Shown here in pieces: positions 11,306 through 22,150 of a stretch of 64,000 bases of DNA. Within the stretch, counting starts at the first letter, position 1; each line of letters opens with the position of its first letter. The stretch spans positions 10,439,860 to 10,503,859 of the forward strand of contig NC_039368.1 in NCBI RefSeq assembly GCF_003573695.1. The letters are read 5' to 3'. The notes beneath the pieces are model-generated. The model saw only the letters and a list, made by a program, of their open reading frames with translations, had not been told where the DNA came from and searched no databases. The position numbers and the translations under genes are program-made. This DNA comes from Papaver somniferum. Its lineage: Eukaryota > Streptophyta > Magnoliopsida > Ranunculales > Papaveraceae.

Positions 11306-12346
11306 TGATTGTTTCGACTGAATTTGGCTGGATAATCACGTGGAAGAAATCAGGGCAACACGGGTTTGAAAATGATATTCACGGATTTTCAGCAAGTTTG
11401 ATGTGTGTTGCCCGTGTTTGGATGACACTTAGTCATTGAAGATGCGTGTAGAAGCTAAATAACGGAGTATCAGAAGTTGTTTACGCGTGGAGAATCATTT
11501 CAAGGAAGAAAATATTTTCTTTTAACACCGAGTAATGGAGGATCATGGAGAGTTAATGAGCGTGATTTCTTGTCGCTGTTGGGTATAAATAGGTTCCCTG
11601 GGTGTCCAAGAAGGGTGTCGAGAGTTTGGGGTCGAGAGGAGGTCCATTGAAGCAGAAATCAAGAGTTGATGAAACTCTGTTTCTGCTGCTGTTGATGATG
11701 AAGAACACCAAGAACACGAAGAACGACTCGCAAGGACAGTCGTTTATCAACAGTGTCTAAGACGCACAGCCGCATCACTTGTGTTTTATCGTTCATTCTG
11801 TGACGCTTTTTGTGCGTCGCAGATTATAGTTTTACACCATTTTCTACTTTTCTCTCCATTGTAAACACCATTTGAGCTATAAAAATATCTTTTGAGCGTT
11901 TTTTTTATCATGAGGAGCTAAAACCCAACACTGGGACGACGGAGGAGGCTGAATTTTATCCTTGGGGTAATTTATTTTATTCTTTTTTATGACTTTTGCA
12001 CTAATCTAAAATGGAAATATGATGTGAATTAATTGGTTGTTATTTAATTTGATGATGTATGCTTAGCTTAGTTGTTTTGATACATCATGTTCAGGACTTA
12101 CAATCAATGTTTTAAGAATTTATCTTGGCAAAATCAGAGTCTATGTTAATTTTATTGAGTTTTAATTGTCAAATAATATATGAATGAACCTTGTGTAGTG
12201 AATTCAACCAAATCCTTAGTCCCAGTACCTCTCACCCATTGTTAATATTTTTGTATATATATTTTTATTAAATCTAAAAATTCCATTTCCTTCACAAGTC
12301 TGAAACGAATCATATTTACTACAACCCCATCAAAAATCTAAAATCA
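11306..12346 (+). repeat. 5' LTR of the Athila-like element
   Basis: 1041 bp from TGATTGTTTCGACTG to TCTAAAATCA. Near-identical to 13541-14619 apart from small indels. Confidence 0.85.
11584..11592 (+). promoter_or_regulatory. LTR TATA box
   Basis: TATAAATAG in the 5' LTR, conserved at the same place in the 3' LTR. Likely the U3 core promoter. Confidence 0.6.
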
Positions 12347-12351
12347 AATTT

Positions 12352-12369
12352 TGGCGCCGCTGACGCGGA
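12352..12369 (+). other. Primer-binding site, tRNA-Asp type
   Basis: TGGCGCCGCTGACGCGGA lies 5 bp after the 5' LTR. It matches the complement of the plant tRNA-Asp 3' end (TGGCGCCGTTGCCGGGGA) except at three positions. Confidence 0.75.
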
Positions 12370-13425
12370 TTTGTGCTTAGGTAGAATTTTTAGGTTTTTA
12401 TTATTTTTTATTACTCCATTTGTTCTTTTTACGTCTCTTTGGTTGTGTCTTTGTATTACAGGTTTGAAATTGGATACTAAAGACCTTGGAATCAAAGCTT
12501 AAAGCTAAAAGAGAAGGAAAAAATACAAAGCAAAAAAATAAAGAAAAAAGAGAGAAAAAAAAGAGAGAGATTTATTTATAATTTTTTAAGAGACTTTCCA
12601 TTTTTTTTTGTAATTATTATTATTATTTTTTGTATTTCTTTTCATTGGACTGGACTTTGGACAATTTATTTTAATTTTAAACCCTATGAAAGGGTTATAT
12701 AAAAAAAATTAAATATAAACTGTTTGCAGGGAAGGACGACGATTACAATATCTTCTCGGCCCCTCGAGTTCGCACACTGACACCGGAGTCAGTGGCCCGA
12801 GTCGACTACAGCGGTTCTTCGCCCGTCTGGTACGGGAGGTAAACTTCTAAACACCCGCGAATCTCCTGTCAGCGGGTTTACTGTCTGCCTTAAGGTGATT
12901 ATATGTTGAGGACTGAACCGGTTGCTTTAATTTCCTAGTAAAGGGCAAGAACTGGCCATATAAGATAAGGGTTCGGATTTCATCACCGTTCCCTTCTTGC
13001 CCGCCTTAGGAAAACGAAACCTAACGCGAACCCAAGCTTAAAATTTGATTAGAGCGAGACCGATAGGGTAATGAGCTTGGTAGGAAAATCTTTCGAAAAA
13101 TATTGGTTACTCTTTTTAGCATACTTCGAAGTTCTTGATGGTTTCTGTGAATTGAATGCGTGACTGCGCCGCCTTGTGATAGCGGTGAGGCCTTGGGTAT
13201 CAAAGCTCCATTGAGCTTCCCTCGCCTCAATTCAACTTACTTTGACTCGGATTGATTCCAGAGGGGTTTGCTTAAATTGTAACGAATTCCCTTTCGAAGG
13301 ATTAAAAGCTGGTCTAGAAACAATCTAAGTGGAGCCATCATGCTTCTTGTTTGCTAGATTTTATAGGTTTGATTTGGTCGAGTCAGCCTTGTTTGTGATT
13401 GTGTAGAATTCCCTTGCAATTAAGA

Positions 13426-13674
13426 ATGTCGAACTGGTATGATAGAAGCCAATACAATGATTATCGACCTGAATTTGAATATGGACATCATCCTTTCTAT
13501 GACCATGTTGGGAATAGTGGTTGGGAACGCCATCCTTTGGTGATTGTTTCGACTGAATTTGGCTGGATAATCACGTGGAAGAAATCAGGGCAACACGGGT
13601 TTGAAAATGATATTCACGGATTTTCAGCAAGTTTGATGTGTGCTGCTCGTGTTTGGATGACACTTAGTCATTGA
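13426..13674 (+). pseudogene. Truncated ORF of the Athila-like element
   Basis: Starts MSNWYDRSQYNDYRPEFEYG (Tyr-rich) in the interior and is cut by the 3' LTR at 13541. The rest of the frame is LTR sequence. It is probably the first residues of a gag ORF whose body has been deleted. Confidence 0.5.
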
Positions 13675-14619
13675 AGATGCGTGTAGAAGCTAAATAAGGG
13701 AGTATCAAAAGCTGTTTACGCATGGAGAATCATTTCAGGGAAGAAAATATTCGGAAAATATTTTCTTTTAACACCGAGTAATGGAGGATCATGGATAGTT
13801 AATAAGCGTGATTTCCTGTCGTTGTTGGGTATAAATAGATTCCCTGGGTGTCCTAGAAGGGTGTCGAGAGTTTGGGGTCGAGAGGAGGTCCAGAGAAGCA
13901 GAAATCAAGAGTTGATGAAACTCTGTTTCTGCTGCTGATGATGATGAAGAACACCAAGAACACGAAGAACAGACTCGCAAGAACAGTCGTTTATCAACAG
14001 TGTCTAAGACGCACAGACGTGGGTCGCAGTGCAGTCTAAACAGCAGCAACACTTGTGTTTTATCGTTCATTCTGTGACGCTTTTTGTGCTTTGCAGATTA
14101 CAGTTTTACACCATTTTCTCCTTTTCTCTCCATTGTAAACACCATTTGAGCTATAAAAATATATTTTGAGCGTTTTTTTATCATGAGGAGCTAAAACCCA
14201 ACACTGGGACGACGGAGGAGGCTGAATTTCATCCTTGGGGTAATTTATTTTATTCTTTTTTATGACTTTTGCACTAATCTAAAATGGAAATATGATGTGA
14301 ATTAATTGGTTGTTATTTAATTTGATGATGTATGCTTAGCTTAGTTGTTTTGATACATCATGTTTAAGACTTACAATCAATGTTTTAAGAATTTATCTTG
14401 GCAAAATCAGAGTCCATGTTAATTTTATTGACTTTTAATTGTCAAAGAATATATGAATGAACCTTGTGTAGTGAATTCAGCCAAATCCTTAGTCCCAGTA
14501 CCTCTCACCCATTGTTAATATTTTTGTATATATATTTTTATTAAATCTACAAATTCCATTTCCTTCAGAAGTCTGAAACGAATCCTATTTACTACAACCT
14601 CATCAAAAATCTAAAACCA
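13541..14619 (+). repeat. 3' LTR of the Athila-like element
   Basis: 1079 bp. Differs from the 5' LTR mainly by a short duplication near 13750 (TATTCGGAAAATATT) and extra bases near 14015-14045. Ends CTAAAACCA. Confidence 0.85.
13830..13838 (+). promoter_or_regulatory. LTR TATA box
   Basis: TATAAATAG, the 3' LTR counterpart of the site at 11584. Confidence 0.55.
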
Positions 14620-16012
14620 GTAGTATATGAGATTTCCTTGCAATTGAACAACTCTCTGACTAGTTCATTTGAAAGCATTTGAATTAGTTATGGTGAAGAA
14701 GAACGTGGTTGATATGGAATGCTCGTATGTTGGTTAACTATTGTTGAACCAACAAGTGCGTACGTTTGGGTACGGTTAACAAACCTAGAAGCGTGCATTG
14801 TCAAGTTTTCATCTAACGGTGGATATTGATTGCTTTGTTACCAAGGTAACTTAATTGCAAACCCTGATTTGAAAGACTATATAAAGGAGACATCTAGTAT
14901 TGTGCAAAACTAATCCCCACACCTCACGTGTGATACTAGTTTGCATACTAGAGGCGGTTCCCTTTTAACCCTTGGTTTTCTTCTTCTTAAACCAGGTTAA
15001 CGACTTAAAGAGTTCTTTGGGATTGTGAAGCCAGAACGATACTACTTTTATCGTAGTTGTATGATCTGATCTTGCATCTTCTATTGTACGAGTACAATCA
15101 GATTGATTGGCTTGAGATTGGTATCTCCGATAGGCAAGATATAAAAAGTAATCACAAACATCTTCGTGTCATTGTTTGTGATTCCACAACATATTGTTTC
15201 GCTACCATACGATTAAGATTATGGTGAGGTGATTGATAACTCTAGGTTGTTCTTCGGGAATATAAGACCGGGTTATCAATTGGTTCCTTTTCACCTTGAT
15301 TAATATCAAAAGACGGAACAAAACCTTTTACGATTTCTCTACGGGATACAGATTGATCCTTTGATAGACTTGTCTGTGTGATACAGATTTGTTTATTGTC
15401 AAGTCTTCGACTTTGGGTCGTAGCAACTCTTAGTTGTGGGTGAGATCATCTAAGGGAATCAAGTGCGCAGTATCCTGCTGGAATCAGAGGCGTAGGGAGT
15501 ATAACTGTACCTTGGATCAGTGGGAGACTGATTTGGGTTCAACTACAGTCCAGTCTGAAGTTAGCTTGGAGTAGGATAGTGTCTTTAGCGGCTTAATACA
15601 GTGTGTGTTCACTCTGGACTAGGTCCCGGGGTTTTTCTATATTTGCGGTTTCCTCGTTAACAAAATTTCTGGTGTCTGTGTTATTTCTATTTCGGCATTA
15701 TATTTGTATATATAATTGAAATAATACAGGTTGTGCGTTTGAATCAATCAATTGGAAATCCGACCTTTGGTTGTTGATTGATATTGATTGATCCTTGGAT
15801 GTTGGTCTTTGGTACCATCCAAGTTATTCCTTGTATTTGATTTGAACTCGCGGTTCTTGCTTGAGTAAATCAAATCAAGAATAGAGTATAAACTCGTTGA
15901 TATACTTTTAATTGACTAAGTATTGTTGATTCTCTTAAAATTATATTCGAGTTTTTCCATACATATTGCTAAGCGAAATATTGGGTAGTGTTTTTAGATC
16001 CCCTCTTTTTCA
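14620..16012 (+). repeat. Truncated 5' LTR (LTR1) of copia-like element A
   Basis: Closely matches LTR2 from 20689 to its end, so about 985 bp of U3 are missing at the left junction with the Athila-like element. Ends CTCTTTTTCA, directly followed by a primer-binding site. Confidence 0.85.
14878..14886 (+). promoter_or_regulatory. LTR TATA box
   Basis: TATATAAAG in LTR1, conserved in all full copies of this LTR family (21020, 30171, 46010, 47641). Confidence 0.55.
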
Positions 16013-16014
16013 AT

Positions 16015-16029
16015 TGGTATCAGAGCAGG
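16015..16029 (+). other. Primer-binding site, tRNA-iMet type
   Basis: TGGTATCAGAGCAGG, the standard copia primer site, two bases after LTR1. Its inverse is present at 44938-44949 in the reverse element. Confidence 0.9.
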
Positions 16030-16076
16030 CAAACACGTTTAAGACCTCAAAAGTCCGTGTTTGTAACGATCTGATT

Positions 16077-16322
16077 ATGGACGAGTCAATCTCTGATAAC
16101 GTACCAGTTCATAAAATACCAGATGAATCTAAAAACTTGGATTCACCTGAGAGAACTGTCACATCTAAGTCAATATCTAGACATTCTCTTGATGTAAAAA
16201 CTGTTGATTGGGAAACTCTCCTAGAAGAACAGTTGGATGAACTTTCTGATGAAGGTGATTCAGATATTGATAGAGATGTTGATGAGGAAGTCTCAGAGTA
16301 TGTTAAGTTTTTGGATTCGTGA
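16077..16322 (+). CDS. Short acidic ORF, start of the element A gag region
   Basis: An 81-codon frame from ATG at 16077 (MDESISDNVPVHKIPDES), rich in Asp/Glu (EGDSDIDRDVDEEVSEYV). It begins 48 bp after the primer site. The reverse element has an ATGGACG start at the same place, so this is the natural start of the polyprotein; the stop at 16320 separates it from the coiled-coil and knuckle part. No enzymatic domain. Confidence 0.5.
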   Translation: MDESISDNVPVHKIPDESKNLDSPERTVTSKSISRHSLDVKTVDWETLLEEQLDELSDEGDSDIDRDVDEEVSEYVKFLDS

Positions 16323-16472
16323 AATATGAAGAAGATTACAAATTCCCATGTCACACTTCTTTTGAATCCTCTCTGTCGAGAAAACAAGAAATTGAGAAGA
16401 TGTTATGCAGGTGTTTATTTTTCGAATCGTTCTAACGAATAGATCCTCAAGGATTCTGAGGAAAACCTACGT

Positions 16473-17510
16473 ATGAACTCACTCGAATGTGATAATCTTT
16501 ATCAAAAATACTTTTTGTTGGAAGAGAAACTTGCAGAATATGAAGCAAAGTTTAATTCCCAACAAATTAGTTTTGATGACAGAGAAAGTGCTTGTCTCAT
16601 TCGAGAAAAACGCCTTGAGGCTGATTTAACTGTTGCTCTTGATAAAATCAAGATGTTGGAAGATGACTTGAAAAAGTTCAATACTAGTTCAAGAAAATCA
16701 ACCACTATGCTAGGAGCAAGTAAAAATCATCGTGATACACGAGGATTGGGATATAAGGGAATAAATGCTCCAAATATTAGCAAAGAGGTAAAAAATTTCA
16801 AGGCTAGTGATTCTTCTCAACAAAAGGTTTCCATTGATGGAAAAAGTGAAATACCTTCACCGACAATTAAGGTTCAAAAGAGCAAAGTATATCAACCTCC
16901 AAAGCTAGCACACATGAATCCAGGTAAGAACGTTCCTTATATTTGTCATTATTGTGGAAACAAAGGTCACTTGGAAAGGAAATTTCATTTTCATATAAGG
17001 AATGAAAAACTTCATGATATTCTTGTTTGGGTGTCAAAAGAAGTGATTAAACCGGGATCATATGTTAAGGCTAACACTCTTGACATTACGGGTTGTAAAC
17101 GTCATACAAAGTCTTTTCACAATTGTAATGATTATCAAAAGAATAACTTTGTAAAGACGAAGACAAGATCCAATGCTCACAATTGGAGAAAGACTAACTT
17201 TCAAAAGAATAGTCAATCCAATTCTCTTTATTCAAATATAGAAGAGAGTAATGGGAAGAAGGTTCTGATTGTTCCTAAACGCACTCAGAAGTGGGTACCA
17301 AAGAAATACAATGATTCTTTGCGTGTGAAAAGGAATGATCTTCCAGAAAATTCCATGACTATGGAGAATGCAGTATCCATGATGTTGGAACTTAACAAGT
17401 TTTTTGGAAAAACGGAATTAGATGTGAAAGGTTCTAAAAGCGATCTCTTTCATGATAATCCAACGGTCACTTGTGGTGAGAAAGACATTGTTTACCCGAA
17501 TGCAACTTGA
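16473..17510 (+). CDS. Gag-like nucleocapsid ORF with degenerate zinc knuckle
   Basis: 345 residues. Residues 1-75 are coiled coil (LEEKLAEYEAKFNSQQ, LTVALDKIKMLEDDLKK), then a Lys/Ser-rich basic linker, then CHYCGNKGHLERKF at about residues 157-170. A gag knuckle is CX2CX4HX4C; here the last Cys is Phe, so zinc binding is probably lost. Basic Asn/Lys-rich tails follow and the frame ends GEKDIVYPNAT. In full copia elements protease and integrase would follow; here the sequence passes straight into a non-coding region. A counterpart is in the reverse element at 44178-44753, whose end GEQDIVHLNTT is similar. Confidence 0.7.
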   Translation: MNSLECDNLYQKYFLLEEKLAEYEAKFNSQQISFDDRESACLIREKRLEADLTVALDKIKMLEDDLKKFNTSSRKSTTMLGASKNHRDTRGLGYKGINAPNISKEVKNFKASDSSQQKVSIDGKSEIPSPTIKVQKSKVYQPPKLAHMNPGKNVPYICHYCGNKGHLERKFHFHIRNEKLHDILVWVSKEVIKPGSYVKANTLDITGCKRHTKSFHNCNDYQKNNFVKTKTRSNAHNWRKTNFQKNSQSNSLYSNIEESNGKKVLIVPKRTQKWVPKKYNDSLRVKRNDLPENSMTMENAVSMMLELNKFFGKTELDVKGSKSDLFHDNPTVTCGEKDIVYPNAT

Positions 17511-19703
17511 TTTTGTTGTAAGTGCATCCTCACAAAGGAATACCCTGCTATGTATACGGTGAGGGAAGCACGAGAATTGGGGCATACAGATTATGTTCGG
17601 TAAGGCTGTAGAATTCGACTGGATTCTTCTAAAAATGTACGTCTATAAACCTGAGCAATATTTATGTTTTTATTTGCTTAGAGTACTTATAATGATACAT
17701 GTATCTTGCTTATTGTTCATTCCTACCTAACTTTATATGTGTTTAAGGTTCTTAAAAGTTTAGGTTTGAAAATAGTATTTCGTGATGTTTGGACTTCATG
17801 GTACACCTACCTGGTATGCATAACCTCATTTAAAATCAAAATCCATAGGTTTAAGTACGCATACCCGTCTGCATACTACTGCAGGATACGAAAATTCGTT
17901 TGCAAACCCGTATGCATACTTAACGTCGGTAAACTTGTTTTGGCCGTAACTTCCTCGTACGAACTCGAAATGACCTCATTATTTTTGCATTACATTCCTC
18001 TTTGAATTATCTTCCAAATGGTGATAAGAAATAATGTGAAGAGTTGAGGTTGTTCTTTGTCCCGTATCTTGTTTTTGAGTGTTTTACTCCGTTTGGTCGC
18101 ACTTGTTCTACTGGGCTTGGGCACTTGGATTCTTGAAGTAATTACCTTCTAAGCTCATTTGTAGCTTTTACAAGAATGATGTTGGTGAATCACAAAGAAG
18201 TAAATTCAAGAATGGGAAGTAGTACGCATTTCTATGGGATTCTTGAATGTTCACTATCATCTTATGTGAACTATGATGCATGGTATTTAATGACTTTGTA
18301 TGTTCTTCTTTGTTAAGAAAATCTTTTTGTACCCTTTTGGTAACCACTCTTGGTGTAAATCTGTGCGAAAAATATTGATTCTACCTTCCATGTGCAAAGA
18401 TTGATTTTTGCAGTATTAATTTTTATGGTTTTATATATTGCAATTTGTTATGGGATATGTATGTTTGCGTCCGTGAACTATGATTGTCCCATACCTTGTC
18501 AAAAGTAAAGTCTTTCGTAAGTCGATATGCATGTATTGATAAAAGAATGAATGGACTTTTGACAAATACAAAAGTTAAGCCTATTTTGTCAATTATTAAT
18601 GGAAGATAGGTTAAAATCTTTTGTTTGCAAGGATTATGTCTATTGAATGTTGTTATGCGAATAGTAATGGAAAATAGAATGAATCCTTATGTACTCCGCA
18701 GTATTGATCTTCCCTGATCCATATTTTATGTATTACTGTGAGGATCCATAAGTTATCTCATGTTGAGCACTATTGACTGAGTTGATTATTTTCTTATGAT
18801 TAACTTAGTTATTGCTCCGTAGATTCTCTTATGTCGAGCATAATCAATTAAATTCATCACTTTTTGTGGTAAATTTGGTTGTATCTTTCCGATTAGATTA
18901 ATTATGAGTTCTCTTGTGGTTAATATAATTGAGTTTTTTTGAATTCAAATTCATATTCGTATGTGATTTGTTATGTCAAAAGAAAACCTTCTTTCCTTTT
19001 TGAAATTAAGGTCGCTCTTGTTGTTCTTTTGGGAACGACATTTAATGGGGGAGAGTTCTTTTGAACTTGTGCTTAGTGGTCATATCTTGAGGGGTGTGCG
19101 GCTGTGGAATTTTAGAGGGGTTATCTTGTATCTTTAAACTCCTTGATGAATGCATTTAGCTTCGGCTTTATGATTGCATCTAAATTAGTTGGTATGTATT
19201 TTTTTTTCCTTTTGTCATGAAATGTCTCTCTCGGAAATTACATTATGATCCCGTTCTTGTACCTTTGCCAATTTTATTGACAAAAAGGGGGAGAATTAAT
19301 ATGTAGTCACACTAAAAATACATATGGTTTTCGGATCATTGTGTAAGGGGGAGTGGTTTCCATGTGAGATGGAGTAGTGACTAAGGGGGAGTGATACATA
19401 TCACCATAGTATTATTGTTGAAGTTATGATACAATTAAACTTTGACGATGTGTAATAATACTATGACACTATATAACAATGATCGAGAACTATGTTTTCT
19501 CATTGTTATAGATACGGATCTCTTCAACAACGGTGATTCTAAGCTTACAACCTTTGGGATCATTGGAGTACTTGGAAGTGACGAAGATTTCGAGGAATGT
19601 TGAAGATTAGACATGTGGAATAGGAGCTACTAAAGTTTCTTTATATTTTTTGTATTCCATATGTATTGATAGTTTTGTCACTAAAATTGACAAAGGGGGA
19701 GAT
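17511..19703 (+). other. Non-coding 3' interior of element A with repeated polypurine motifs
   Basis: No pol. GGGGGAG occurs at about 19047, 19287, 19347, 19385 and 19695; the last abuts LTR2 (GGGGGAGAT|TGTTAGAGC) and is the functional polypurine tract. Repeated GGGGGAG tracts upstream of the 3' LTR are a described Sirevirus feature. A related segment is present at 22680-23817, in reverse at 31498-32773 plus 42876-43900, and again at 63500-64000. Confidence 0.7.
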
Positions 19704-22150
19704 TGTTAGAGCATTGCTCGGTCAAACTCGCATGCATTGATATCTCAAGCATGTTTGTCAATGTTAGTGATCAAAACTATAAGTCTTGATTTCTAGTCTA
19801 TTATAGATATGTCTCGGACTAGGATAGAAAGTGTAGTTGAGCTCAAGGACTTCATGGCGATTCATCACACAAGTATAAGAACTACTCAAGGAACCGGTGG
19901 AACTTCTCGACAAAAAGGTATGTGAAGACTTGAACTTATCTATCACTCAAAAGTCTATCTACTCTATCTCATACTCTTTGAGACAAGAAGTCGTATGATA
20001 TATATATAGAATTTGATTATACATATTTGGTATTTCGAGCTGAGTATACCTCGCTTATCTATATCTCGAAATATGAGTTGGTAAGATTTTCGCTTTAACC
20101 AAGTTTATATTTACTATGTGACGAAAGTCATGATATATTTCAATCATCTTGAAAATTTCTTTGACGAGAAATGGTGTAACAACTATATAACGTCCTCTAA
20201 GAATGTTTCAATGATTGAAATGAGAGTTTAGATTACATAACCAATGGTGGACATAAGCATTATTGTAGAAACACATTTATGTATAAGTCCTATTCCTTGA
20301 ACCAGAGTTTGCGAACTTTGTTGATCAAGAGAACCGGAAGAATGGCGTGAGCCAAGTCCGTGAACCCAGTCCGAGAACTACCAAATTTCTCAAACCCGAG
20401 AATTTATGCTGGAGTTGGCAAACTACTTGTGTGAAATTAAGTCTGTGAACTCAGTCCGCGAACCGGCGAAGTTCTCATTCACGAGAATTTCTGCTGAAGT
20501 TTGTAAACTCTGCCCGGTAACTTAAGTCCGAGAACCTAGTCTGCGAACTTGACAAAGTTATATATTTGAAGATGTTTTCTGAACTTAAGCTTAAAAAGAC
20601 TAAGGAATGCAGTTTGCAAACCGTAGCTATAAAAGTTCATGAACCGATTCAAGTGAATCAAATCATCTTTACTTCAATTGTGTCTTGTGTAGTACATGAG
20701 ATTTCCTTGCAATTGAACAACTCTCTAACTAGTTCATTTGAAATCATTTGAACTAGTTATGGTGAAGAAGAACGTGGTTGACATGGAATGCTCATATGGC
20801 TAACCTTTTGGTTAACTATTGTTGAACCAATAAGTGCATACGTTTGGGTACGGTTAACAAACCTAGAAGCGTGCATTGTCAAGTGTGTGTAACAAGCTAA
20901 GTTTTCGATCTAACGGTTGACAAATATTAGCTTGAATCTAAATAAGGTTTTCATCTAACAGTGGATATTGATTGCTTTGTTACCAAGGTAACTTAATTGT
21001 AAACCCTGATTTGAAAGACTATATAAGGGGAACTCTAGTATCTGTGCAAAACTAATCCCCACACCTCACGTTTGATACTAGTTTGCATACTAGAGTCGGT
21101 TCTACTTTAACCTTTGGTTTTCTTCATCTAAAACCAGGTTAACGACGACTTCATTGGGATTGTGAAGCCATACCGATACTACTTTTATCGTAATTGTGTG
21201 ATCTGATCTTGCATCTTCTATTGTACGAGTACAATCAGATTGATTGGCTTGATATTGATATCTCCGATAGGCAAGATATAAAAAGTAATCACAAACATCT
21301 TCGTCTCATTGTTTGTGATTCCAAAACATCTTGTTTCGCTACAATACGATTAAGATTATTGTGAGGTGATTGATAACTCTAGGTTGTTCTTCGGGAATAT
21401 AAGATCGGATTATCAATTGGTTCCTTTTCACCTTGATTATTCTCAAAAGACGGAACAAAACCTTTTACGGTTTATCTGCGGGATACAGATTGATCCTTTG
21501 ATAGACTTGTCTGTGTGATACATATTTGTTTATTGTCAAGTCTTCGACTTTGGGTCGTAGCAACTCTTAGTTGTGGGTGAGATCAGCTAAGGGAATCAAG
21601 TGCGCAGTATCCTGCTGGAATCAGAGGCGTAGGGAGTACAACTGTACCTTGGATAAGTGGGAAACTGATTGGGGTTCAACTACAGTCCAGTCCGAAGTTA
21701 GCTTGGAGTAGGCTAGTGTCTTTAGCGGCTTAATACAGTGTGTGTTCACTCTGGACTAGGTCCAGGGGTTTTTCTGTATTTGCGGTTTTCTCGTTAACAA
21801 AATTTCTGGTGTCTGTGTTATTTCTATTTCGGCATTATATTTGTTTATATAATTGAAATAATACAGGTTGTGCGTTTGAATCAATCAATTGGAAATCCGA
21901 CCTTTGGTTGTTGATTGATATTGATTGATCCTTGGATGTTGGTCTTTGGTACTATCCAAGTTATTCCTTGTATTTGATTTGAACTCGCGGTTCTTTCTAG
22001 AGTAAATCAAATCAAGAATAGAGATATAAACTCGTTGATATACTTTTAATTGACTAAGTCTTGTTGATTCTCTTAAAAGTATATTCGAGTTTGTCCATAT
22101 ATATTGCTAAGCGAAATATTGGGTGGTGTTGTTATACCCCCGCTTTTTCA
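19704..22150 (+). repeat. Full-length copia-like LTR (LTR2)
   Basis: 2447 bp, TGTTAGAGCATTGCTCGG...CCGCTTTTTCA. Contains degenerate internal repeats of a GTCCGxGAAC / CGAGAATTTCTGCTG type at about 20300-20560. The 3' flank starts AAAAG. Confidence 0.88.
21020..21028 (+). promoter_or_regulatory. LTR TATA box
   Basis: TATATAAGG in LTR2 at the conserved position about 1.1 kb before the LTR end. Confidence 0.55.

Larger units (their letters stand above)
11306..14619 (+). mobile_element. Non-autonomous Athila-like LTR retrotransposon
   Basis: Two direct LTRs (11306-12346 and 13541-14619), both TG...CA, flank a 1.2-kb interior with no gag-pol. A tRNA-Asp-like primer site follows the 5' LTR. The long GC-richer leader (12720-13250) and tRNA-Asp priming point to the Athila branch of Ty3/gypsy; this is inference. 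Only the start of an ORF (MSNWYDRSQYNDYRPEF, from 13426) remains before it runs into the 3' LTR without a polypurine tract, so most of the interior was deleted. The expected 5-bp duplication is absent (ATGGG left, GTAGT right). The right flank is inside a copia-like LTR whose first ~985 bp are missing, so a deletion removed the left flank. Confidence 0.8.
14620..22150 (+). mobile_element. Copia-like element A, gag-only
   Basis: LTR1 (truncated), primer site, two ORFs, a 2.2-kb non-coding 3' region and LTR2 (19704-22150). tRNA-iMet priming, a gag-like ORF with a CCHC knuckle and repeated polypurine motifs fit the copia superfamily and suggest Sirevirus affinity. No protease, integrase, RT or RNase H motif is seen, so it would need enzymes from another element. 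Confidence 0.8.

Noticed and set aside
16015..16029. tRNA gene fragment
   Set aside because: It is the primer-binding site complementary to tRNA-iMet at the LTR border; no cloverleaf around it.
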